Part shown: positions 8,001 to 13,194 of the stretch, one piece after another | How the letters are laid out: each line of letters opens with the position of its first letter | Position numbering within the stretch: the first letter of the stretch is position 1 | Source of the DNA: SZAS-3 sp964386785 | GTDB lineage: Bacteria; Chlamydiota; Chlamydiia; Chlamydiales; JAAKFR01 | Direction of reading: 5' to 3' | Assembly (NCBI GenBank): GCA_964386785.1 | Contig: CAYLUD010000038.1 | Coordinates: 1 to 13,194, forward strand | DNA length: 13,194 nucleotides | Notes under the pieces: generated by a model | The model's database searches: none | What the model was told of the DNA's origin: nothing | What the model saw: only the letters and a program-made list of their open reading frames with translations | Translations under genes and position numbers: made by a program

Positions 8001-8499
8001 CGATTTATTGTTAGAACTATTGAATTCCCTAATGGTGGGAGGACATAAAACAGTCATTTTCAGTCAGTATACGAAGATGTTAGGTATTATTCGTGCAGAA
8101 TTGGAATCTCGACAGATTCCTTTTGCCTATCTAGATGGATCTAGTAAACATCGACTTGAGATTGTGGACCGATTCAATGAGGACCGTACCATTCCCTTTT
8201 TCTTGGTCTCTTTGAAAGCGGGAGGAGCAGGACTCAATCTTGTAGGAGCTGATACAGTAATTCATTACGACATGTGGTGGAATCCTGCTGTAGAGCATCA
8301 AGCAACAGATCGAGTGCATCGTTTAGGACAGACACAGGCAGTGAGTGCGTATAAATTAATTACATCTAATACTATTGAGGAAAAAATTGTAGAATTGCAA
8401 AAAAGAAAACAGGGACTGGTAAAAAAACTGATCAGCTCGGATGATGAAGCCATTACCAAGTTATCCTGGGAAGAAGTATTAGAATTATTGCAGACGTAA
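5056..8499 (+). CDS. SWIM zinc-finger SNF2-family DNA helicase/ATPase
   Basis: This 1147-residue protein belongs to the SNF2 branch of superfamily 2 DNA translocases, ATP-driven motors that remodel protein-DNA complexes. Near the N-terminus is a SWIM-type zinc finger with Cys73, Cys75, Cys81 and His83 (CDCPARYDCAH), suited to DNA or protein binding. A long middle region of about 600 residues with no motif I recognise follows. The ATPase core occupies roughly 685-1145: Walker A DDMGLGKT at 711-718, DEAQ box at 807-810, LTGTPIENS of motif III shortly after, and motif VI QATDRVHRLGQ beginning at 1082, with both arginines. All key ATPase residues are present. A relative exists in C. trachomatis between tig and mreB. 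The ATG at 5056 has only a weak Shine-Dalgarno-like AGTAAAG. The mreB gene follows after eight bases, so this is the first gene of the operon. A role in transcription or chromatin state during the developmental cycle is inference. Confidence 0.93.
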   Translation: MLNFRSLRQDFPSGVLKNGKQIFDQKGVLRVAILQLDVATMRLHARVQGSFEHVYELEIEIDRKGSSLVDSNCDCPARYDCAHLTALLFYLEQHLDELLVAYSKEVNVQDMESAVQATLELAEEKVDQQKETELRDTILSDYQGAAALLGSSPFFISHTHATEEEVELACILLSQPEASKEQVDLTLALRVLGRSKPLHIPNIHHFLQAVHTREPLVLGGKKYFLKEESFEPQSHLILSFLMHHLRAHSSSDERYLKIGQISKEALGELLATLYATYCQRIGSLEQGEDGQGVGAGIVKGFYVEHIEEPLFFGAPEAALEVHLDLVSTPIQALTLQPRLRMEGESVKIEDVCLLESVDPGVFYQGLYYRFLPQVRRAHLKSILDLERIAIPIPLIGTFVEQSLPILQSFATVMNLELLHPFATLPFTGKLQGTCRLQYLEGELDAELEFHYGDLSVPAMLSQLSYEQLRAFETAEGVLARQLVEEQAIMENLFEGFQCDEREGKFRLKSEKKIIEFMTEVIPRFQEVIQFESPENLSQQFVYDNSTFTLTLAPSDRVDLYEVALKVEGALKGISLDQVWDCLVTKKRFLELNKPKSKKSGLPKILVLDLDYLTPIISLLEEMGITRLDSHVHRCPLWSLTMVRPDEIAKLPITFSMSPALMDIQKQMLGEVPLEPSSIPDHVQADLRHYQKTGVEWLQRLRQMHLGGILADDMGLGKTLQAIVALCQREPGAPSLIVSPTSLVYNWAAELRKFAPHLKVLVIDAAPVQRKALIERATQFDILITSYNLLQKDVESYQKQEFYYFILDEAQYIKNRGTRNAKSVKRLNATHRLILTGTPIENSLDELWSLFDFLMPGLLSSYDRFVDRFVRKNRGGSQKEDALEILKRKVSPFILRRMKKDVLEELPPVSEIEYRCALTPTQKMLYQSYAASAKEELTRLVDKEGFDKIQIHVLATLTRLKQICCHPAIFAKERAEIGDSAKYDLLLELLNSLMVGGHKTVIFSQYTKMLGIIRAELESRQIPFAYLDGSSKHRLEIVDRFNEDRTIPFFLVSLKAGGAGLNLVGADTVIHYDMWWNPAVEHQATDRVHRLGQTQAVSAYKLITSNTIEEKIVELQKRKQGLVKKLISSDDEAITKLSWEEVLELLQT

Positions 8500-8507
8500 G
8501 GAACCGC

Positions 8508-9614
8508 ATGTTCAAAGATCTCTTGAATAAGAGCCATCCCAAACTGAAATTTTTTCGCACCCTTTGGGACCAGAGTCCAGTCAGAAAACTTGATGCCTTG
8601 TTTAATTTTTTTTCTAGCGATATTGGCATCGATTTAGGTACTGCGAACACGCTCGTATATGTGCGAGGTAAGGGGATTGTACTCAGCGAACCTTCTGTGG
8701 TGGCTGTGGATTCCCAAACAAATGAAGTGTTGGCAGTAGGGCATAAAGCGAAGGCTATGCTCGGAAAAACGCCACGTAAGATTCATGCAGTACGTCCAAT
8801 GAAAGATGGAGTGATTGCCGATTTTGAAATTGCAGAAGGAATGCTTAAGGCGCTGATCAAGCGGGTTACCCCAGGAAGAAGTTTATTTCGCCCGAAAATT
8901 TTGATTGCCGTGCCATCTGGGATTACAGGCGTGGAAAAGAGGGCTGTGGAAGATTCCGCCCTCCATGCAGGAGCTCAAGAAGTGATCCTAATTGAAGAGC
9001 CTATGGCTGCAGCTTTAGGGGTAGATCTTCCTGTTGATGAACCCGCAGCTAGCATGATCATCGACATTGGGGGAGGTACGACAGAAATAGCTATTATCTC
9101 CCTTGGAGGAATTGTAGAATCGCGTTCCTTGCGTATCGCAGGGGATGAGTTTGATGAGTGCATCATTAATTATATGCGTCGCACCTATAATTTGATGATT
9201 GGTCCTCGTACCGCTGAAGAGATTAAAATTACCATTGGCTCTGCTTATCCATTAGGCAACAAAGAACTGGAAATGGAAGTCCGGGGACGTGATCAAGTGG
9301 CTGGGTTACCTGTGACTAAAAAAATCAACTCCGTAGAGATTCGGGAATGCTTGGCAGAACCTATTTTACAAATTGTAGAGTGTGTTCGACTGACGCTAGA
9401 AAAATGTCCTCCAGAATTAGCTGCCGATTTAGTAGAGCGTGGCATGGTGTTAGCAGGAGGGGGCGCTCTGATTAAAGGTCTAGATCAGACGCTGACTCGA
9501 GAAACGGGATTGCCCGTCATCATTGCACCCCACCCTCTATTAGCCGTATGCCTAGGTACAGGTAAGGCCCTAGAACATTTAGATAAATTTCGTAAACGAA
9601 AGGCAATGATCTGA
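8508..9614 (+). CDS. mreB: Actin-like cell-shape/division protein MreB
   Basis: MreB is a membrane-associated bacterial actin that polymerises with ATP. In chlamydiae, which lack FtsZ, it organises polarised division and peptidoglycan synthesis. The actin-fold signatures are visible: phosphate-1 DIGIDLGTANT at 38-48, phosphate-2 IIDIGGGTTE at 184-193 and the adenosine motif VLAGGGALIKGL at 314-325. At 368 residues it is longer than most MreB because about 30 residues precede the core (MFKDLLNKSHPKLKFFRTLW and on). This basic, aromatic-rich extension resembles the N-terminal extension reported for chlamydial MreB in membrane association; the equivalence is inferred. A Shine-Dalgarno AAGGAA overlaps the SNF2 stop codon and stands a few bases before the ATG, supporting the start and coupled expression. 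The pckA start overlaps its stop codon. No mreC or mreD is next to it. Confidence 0.97.
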   Translation: MFKDLLNKSHPKLKFFRTLWDQSPVRKLDALFNFFSSDIGIDLGTANTLVYVRGKGIVLSEPSVVAVDSQTNEVLAVGHKAKAMLGKTPRKIHAVRPMKDGVIADFEIAEGMLKALIKRVTPGRSLFRPKILIAVPSGITGVEKRAVEDSALHAGAQEVILIEEPMAAALGVDLPVDEPAASMIIDIGGGTTEIAIISLGGIVESRSLRIAGDEFDECIINYMRRTYNLMIGPRTAEEIKITIGSAYPLGNKELEMEVRGRDQVAGLPVTKKINSVEIRECLAEPILQIVECVRLTLEKCPPELAADLVERGMVLAGGGALIKGLDQTLTRETGLPVIIAPHPLLAVCLGTGKALEHLDKFRKRKAMI

Positions 9615-11395
9615 TGCTCGACACCATACAACACCACACCCTACACGCTTGGTTAGAAGAAATGATTGCGTTATGTACCCCTGAAAGGGTGGTCGTTTGT
9701 GATGGTAGTGAGGCCGAATATCGCATGCTGTGTAATGAGATGGTCCATCAGGGGACGTTAACGGCTCTGGATCCTGTCAAGAGGCCTGGTTGTTTTCTCG
9801 CGCGTTCGAATCCACAAGATGTTGCACGCATGGAAGATCGCACCTTTATTTGTTGTGAACGGCCTCAAGATGCAGGCCCCACCAATCAATGGGTAGCCCC
9901 TCATGAAATGAAAGAACGACTGCATGCACTCTTTAGCCATTGCATGCATGGGAGAACGCTCTATGTCGTCCCTTTTAGCATGGGAGCTTTAGGTCATTCT
10001 GCTTCCAGGATTGGGGTGCAGATTACGGACTCTCCTTATGCTGTCGTCAGCATGCGCATTATGACTCGCATGGGGAAAGAAGTGCTCGATGTCTTGGAAG
10101 AAGATCGCCCTTTTGTACGCTGCATGCATAGTGTGGGAGTGCCGTTACATCTAGGGCAAAAGGATGTTCCCTGGCCTTGTTGTCCCGAGCGCGCCGTTAT
10201 TGCCCATTTTCCACAAGAGCCCAGTGTATGGTCGTTCGGGAGCGGATATGGAGGGAATGCTCTCATGGGTAAAAAATGTTTTGCTCTCCGTATTGCCTCG
10301 GTATTAGGAAGACAAGAAGGATGGCTCGCAGAGCACATGTTAATTTTGGGCCTCACCTCGCCTGAAGGAAAGAAAAAGTATATTGCAGCTGCCTTCCCAA
10401 GTGCCTGTGGAAAGACCAACCTAGCCATGCTCACCTCAGCTTTGCCCGATTGGAAAGTAGAATGTGTAGGCGATGATATTGCGTGGATGCATATTGGATC
10501 GGATGGGCGCCTCTATGCGATGAATCCAGAGAATGGATTTTTTGGAGTAGCTCCTGGCACTTCCTGGAAGTCCAATCCTCATGCCATGGAAACATGCCGT
10601 GCTAATACTCTCTTTACGAACGTAGCCTTGACCCCCGATGGGGATGTATGGTGGGAGGGGGCTGGTGCTCCCCCAGCGCATGCCATCAATTGGAAACAAC
10701 AGGCCTGGACTCCTCAAAGTGTGGAGTTGGCAGCGCATCCCAATGCACGATTCACAGCACCTGCATTCCAATGCCCCGTCATCGACCCCCAATGGGAAGA
10801 AAGTGTGCCGATCTCGGCAATCCTGTTTGGGGGACGTCGTAGCACTACACAACCCCTTGTAGTGGAAGCACGAGATTGGGCGCATGGCGTCTTTATGGGT
10901 GCGTGCATGAGTTCTGAAAGAACTGCCGCTGCGCAAGGAGTGATTGGAGAATTGCGACATGATCCCTTTGCAATGACTCCTTTTTGTGGATACCATATGG
11001 GTGACTATTTCCAGCATTGGCTAGATATGGGACAGCGCATCGCTCCCGCTCAACAACCCAAATTTTTCTCAGTCAATTGGTTTCGCAAAGGGCAGGATGG
11101 ATCGTTCCTCTGGCCCGGTTTTGGTGACAATGTCCGAGTACTGGAGTGGATCTTCCGCCGTGTCGAAGATGCCATACCCGCAGATGAAACACCGATTGGG
11201 AAAACACCACGACCTAGCGATTTGAATGTCAGTGGCCTGACTCTTACTTTGCCTCGCTTGCGAGAATTGCTTCATGTGGATCGTGTATCGTGGCAAACAG
11301 AAGTAGAAGAATTGAGGCGATACCTAGCCTCGTTCGGTGATCACTTGCCCCACGAAATCCTGGAAGCATTGGATCAAGTGGCACAAGCACTATGA
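9614..11395 (+). CDS. pckA: Phosphoenolpyruvate carboxykinase (GTP)
   Basis: This enzyme converts oxaloacetate and GTP to phosphoenolpyruvate, GDP and CO2, the entry step of gluconeogenesis from TCA intermediates, in the cytosol. The GTP-type signature FPSACGKTN lies at residues 261-269, with the P-loop and the reactive Cys265. Other conserved stretches are the substrate-binding ARSNPQDVARMEDRTF near 67-82, GDDIAWMHIGSDGRLYAMNP following the P-loop, LRHDPFAMTPFCGYHMGDY near the middle of the C-terminal half, and the nucleotide-binding FLWPGFGDN ending at 506. At 593 residues it has the usual length of about 600 for this class (the ATP-dependent class is shorter and lacks these motifs). The ATG shares one base with the mreB stop (TGATG) and no strong Shine-Dalgarno is visible, so it is probably translated by coupling. 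The 3' end overlaps the phosphodiesterase start by four bases. Confidence 0.97.
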   Translation: MLDTIQHHTLHAWLEEMIALCTPERVVVCDGSEAEYRMLCNEMVHQGTLTALDPVKRPGCFLARSNPQDVARMEDRTFICCERPQDAGPTNQWVAPHEMKERLHALFSHCMHGRTLYVVPFSMGALGHSASRIGVQITDSPYAVVSMRIMTRMGKEVLDVLEEDRPFVRCMHSVGVPLHLGQKDVPWPCCPERAVIAHFPQEPSVWSFGSGYGGNALMGKKCFALRIASVLGRQEGWLAEHMLILGLTSPEGKKKYIAAAFPSACGKTNLAMLTSALPDWKVECVGDDIAWMHIGSDGRLYAMNPENGFFGVAPGTSWKSNPHAMETCRANTLFTNVALTPDGDVWWEGAGAPPAHAINWKQQAWTPQSVELAAHPNARFTAPAFQCPVIDPQWEESVPISAILFGGRRSTTQPLVVEARDWAHGVFMGACMSSERTAAAQGVIGELRHDPFAMTPFCGYHMGDYFQHWLDMGQRIAPAQQPKFFSVNWFRKGQDGSFLWPGFGDNVRVLEWIFRRVEDAIPADETPIGKTPRPSDLNVSGLTLTLPRLRELLHVDRVSWQTEVEELRRYLASFGDHLPHEILEALDQVAQAL

Positions 11396-12306
11396 CCCAT
11401 TTCTCTTTACTTGCCTTGGGCACAGGAGGGGGCCCTTATGATGGAGATCTTGCAGGCTATTTGTTACGCCCCCAAGCAGGTTCTCATGCATTAGCTTTAG
11501 ATGCTGGCACCTTATTATCTGGCCTGGAGATCGCTCATCAACGAGGTCACCTGAATGCATATCTCCCCACAGACGAGTCGTTATCCCGAGCCGGTGATGT
11601 GTTCCGCAATCATGTAGGTGGGTATTTTCTATCGCATGCTCACCTCGATCATATAGCCGGGCTTGTCATCAATTCACAAGCAGATGTACCCAAACCTATA
11701 TTTGGTTTGGGTAGTACCTTACAACATATGCAACAGCATGTGTTCAATTGGGTGATCTGGCCTAACTATGGTAATGAGGGGACTCCTCCTTGCCTAGGAG
11801 TATATACCTACCAGGAGATGGTTCCAGGGCAACCGATCCCCTTTCATGGAATGACGTTAGAGATCTTTGTACTCTCTCACCCCCATGAGTACCAATCGAG
11901 TGCATTGCTTGTAGAGAGTGGGGGCTATTATTTCCTGTATCTAGGAGATACAGCGGCCGATTCCGAAGAAACAGAAAAAAAATTAGATGTACTATGGCAT
12001 CGCATTGGTCCACTCATCCGAGAGAAAACAATACGCGGAATTTTGATAGAATGTTCCACTCCGCAGTCGGATAGCCGAGAAATCCATTATGGACATCTCA
12101 ATACTGAAAAATTGATAGAAGAACTAGGGAATTTACGGCGCATAGCGAATTGCTCTTTACGCGGCCTACCCTTGCTCATCATCCATCGTAAGAAAGACCT
12201 GAGCAAGGCTCAGCTTGCGTTTCATCGTATTCAACACGAGCTGGAGTCCTCGCTACAGGAACCTACATGGCTCTTTCCTTGTCAAGGAGATCACCTGATC
12301 CTATAA
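11392..12306 (+). CDS. Class II 3',5'-cyclic-nucleotide phosphodiesterase (metallo-beta-lactamase-like fold)
   Basis: The 304-residue protein matches the class II cyclic-nucleotide phosphodiesterases (yeast PDE1, Vibrio CpdP type), which hydrolyse cAMP or cGMP to the 5' nucleotide with two metals. The family signature HxHLDHxxGLVxNS is clear: HAHLDHIAGLVINS with His82, His84, Asp86 and His87. Further metal-site candidates are His163 (LSHPHE), Asp186 (YLGDTAAD), His235 (YGHLNTEKL) and His265 (IIHRK). The start MTHFSLLALGTGGGPYDGDL resembles the opening strand of these enzymes. The last signature residue, normally Ala or Pro, is Gln. The ATG overlaps the pckA stop (ATGA), so the gene is coupled to pckA as the last member of the operon. 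I do not recall it in this position in C. trachomatis. Whether the organism makes cAMP is not visible here; another phosphoester substrate is possible. Confidence 0.82.
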   Translation: MTHFSLLALGTGGGPYDGDLAGYLLRPQAGSHALALDAGTLLSGLEIAHQRGHLNAYLPTDESLSRAGDVFRNHVGGYFLSHAHLDHIAGLVINSQADVPKPIFGLGSTLQHMQQHVFNWVIWPNYGNEGTPPCLGVYTYQEMVPGQPIPFHGMTLEIFVLSHPHEYQSSALLVESGGYYFLYLGDTAADSEETEKKLDVLWHRIGPLIREKTIRGILIECSTPQSDSREIHYGHLNTEKLIEELGNLRRIANCSLRGLPLLIIHRKKDLSKAQLAFHRIQHELESSLQEPTWLFPCQGDHLIL

Positions 12307-12373
12307 ATCAGGAGTTACCAATATACAGGATCTGCGGCTGGAGGTATATGGAAGCCTCCTCTCTCCTCTCTGT
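12307..12373. other. Short convergent spacer
   Basis: The phosphodiesterase and the Inc-like gene end toward each other here. GGAGG (12340-12344) can pair with CCTCC (12355-12359) around a ten-base loop, but no T-tract follows on either strand, so I do not call a terminator. Confidence 0.35.
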
Positions 12374-13060
12374 CTACAACAGGGTTCTGTAAGGGGTGCT
12401 TATCCAATTACCCGCATGTGCCATATTGTGGAATATTCGTACACTATTCAGATCTAGACCAGTCGCGATCTCTAGTTGGCCTCCCATAGCTCTTCGTAAA
12501 ATGCAAAAGGCATTAGAATCTTGAAAAACAGTGTACTCCTGCTTATTCAGCCATGGATATATATTGGAATCATATCGCTGGAAGTTAGGGTATCCTCCGT
12601 TCATTGAGGCATCAGATTGTGTCCCTAATGTAGGTGTGTTCTCGTGGTTATTTGTTAAAGTACGATTATTCAAACCCGGCGTATTACGCTGACTAATATC
12701 CTCCTGGCTGCTTGAATTTGATGATTGTTGTGAGAAAGGAGATGCTGCATTATGCGTAGTATTCGAAGCCAACGGGATACCTACCACCTCCAGATCCTCG
12801 ATAACATCTTGCGTACTCTGATCCGTGCTCGAATCACGAGACTTTGGATTTTTTTTGCAGATGTTATATATACTGAGGCCACAGAGTGCTCCACCTGCAC
12901 TAATACCCCCTACTGCAGTAACCCAAAGACTTACATGGTGCGGTGTGGCTCCTAACTTGCCAAGGAATGATGCAACGGGTTTCGAAATAGAAATAAGCCC
13001 ATGAGATTGTAATAAACCTACACCTCCAAAAATCCCCAGTCCAAGTACCAAAGAGCCCAC
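12374..13060 (-). CDS. Hypothetical two-lobed membrane protein, Inc-like
   Basis: I do not recognise this 228-residue protein by family. From the GTG at 13060 it has two glycine-rich hydrophobic segments at about 2-21 and 42-67, separated by a polar stretch of about 20 residues and followed by a basic KKNPKSR. A hydrophilic C-terminal region of about 155 residues follows, rich in Ser, Asn, Thr and Gln around 95-150 (many SNS/SSQ/NN patches), and then a more ordered tail. Paired hydrophobic segments with a long soluble tail are the layout of chlamydial inclusion-membrane (Inc) proteins exported by the type III system. The assignment is structural only, since Inc proteins share no sequence motif. 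The start is doubtful: the same frame stays open 30 codons further upstream and lengthens the first hydrophobic lobe (WYYLALAV and on), but offers no ATG, GTG or TTG before a TGA. No Shine-Dalgarno precedes the GTG. A frameshift, a damaged start, or a different start codon should be considered. Confidence 0.55.
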   Translation of the reverse strand: MGSLVLGLGIFGGVGLLQSHGLISISKPVASFLGKLGATPHHVSLWVTAVGGISAGGALCGLSIYNICKKNPKSRDSSTDQSTQDVIEDLEVVGIPLASNTTHNAASPFSQQSSNSSSQEDISQRNTPGLNNRTLTNNHENTPTLGTQSDASMNGGYPNFQRYDSNIYPWLNKQEYTVFQDSNAFCILRRAMGGQLEIATGLDLNSVRIFHNMAHAGNWISTPYRTLL

Positions 13061-13194
13061 AGCTAAAGCGAGATAGTACCAACCTTGATGAGTAGATGGG
13101 TGATGGGTTGTAAGCCGATCTGTATTTACTTCGTTTGTGGTATCCGTTCAGTGTGGGTGACAAGATAAACGTTTATGTTTATGATGTTAGGGGA
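13061..13194 (-). other. Upstream region of the Inc-like gene with a palindrome
   Basis: This region carries the possible N-terminal extension of the Inc-like gene (minus strand, open from the TGA near 13150 to 13061) and an AT-rich segment. A perfect 12-base palindrome, ATAAACGTTTAT, lies at 13165-13176 with an overlapping half-copy, ATAAAC, adjacent on the minus strand. It may be an operator or simply AT-rich promoter DNA. The window ends before the next gene. Confidence 0.35.

Noticed and set aside
10436..11017. Long minus-strand frame of 193 codons inside pckA.
   Set aside because: It lies wholly within a strongly conserved enzyme gene, in antisense, with no recognisable domain.
12340..12359. 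GGAGG/CCTCC hairpin as terminator for the phosphodiesterase operon.
   Set aside because: The five-base stem has a ten-base loop and no T-tract on either strand.
12900..13163. Minus-strand frame starting with TTG at 13163, overlapping the Inc-like gene in another frame.
   Set aside because: It has no Shine-Dalgarno and an unconvincing composition, and for most of its length it is the off-frame reading of the hydrophobic lobes. It could supply a start only if a frameshift exists.

Overview
The window reads as chromosome from a member of the Chlamydiae. ClpP2, ClpX, the CCA/poly(A) polymerase-type nucleotidyltransferase, trigger factor, the SWIM/SNF2 helicase, MreB and GTP-dependent PEP carboxykinase are the genes that, as I remember it, lie next to each other in Chlamydia trachomatis (about CT704-CT710). 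MreB carries the N-terminal extension typical of chlamydiae, and the proteins look like clear but diverged relatives of Chlamydia proteins. I cannot name the genus. A relative outside the classic Chlamydia species is plausible, because of the protein divergence, the IS630-type remnant and the extra phosphodiesterase gene.

Layout. 1-427: a gene-poor stretch with a broken IS630-type transposase start (201-368). 428-3505 (+): clpP2, clpX and a tRNA nucleotidyltransferase/poly(A) polymerase, closely packed and probably co-transcribed. 3617-4936 (-): tRNA-Gly(GCC), followed after only six T residues by tig, converging on the first block. 5056-12306 (+): SNF2 helicase, mreB, pckA and a class II cyclic-nucleotide phosphodiesterase, with an 8-nt gap, a 1-nt overlap and a 4-nt overlap between successive genes, so very likely one operon. 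12374-13060 (-): a two-lobed hydrophobic protein resembling an inclusion-membrane (Inc) protein, with a puzzling 5' end.

How the genes relate. ClpP2 and ClpX form an ATP-driven protease; trigger factor is the ribosome-bound chaperone; the nucleotidyltransferase could add the CCA that the tRNA-Gly gene lacks. The second operon joins chromatin/transcription remodelling (SNF2), polar division and peptidoglycan placement (MreB), gluconeogenesis (PckA) and possibly cyclic-nucleotide hydrolysis.

Most notable points: (1) relative to the remembered C. trachomatis order, the clpP-clpX-pcnB block is inverted against tig, with an IS630 remnant at one inferred breakpoint; (2) tig has no ribosome-binding site and begins right after a tRNA; (3) a class II cyclic-nucleotide phosphodiesterase is coupled to pckA; (4) the Inc-like gene seems to lack a normal start. 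I see no CRISPR array, prophage, toxin cluster or defence system.
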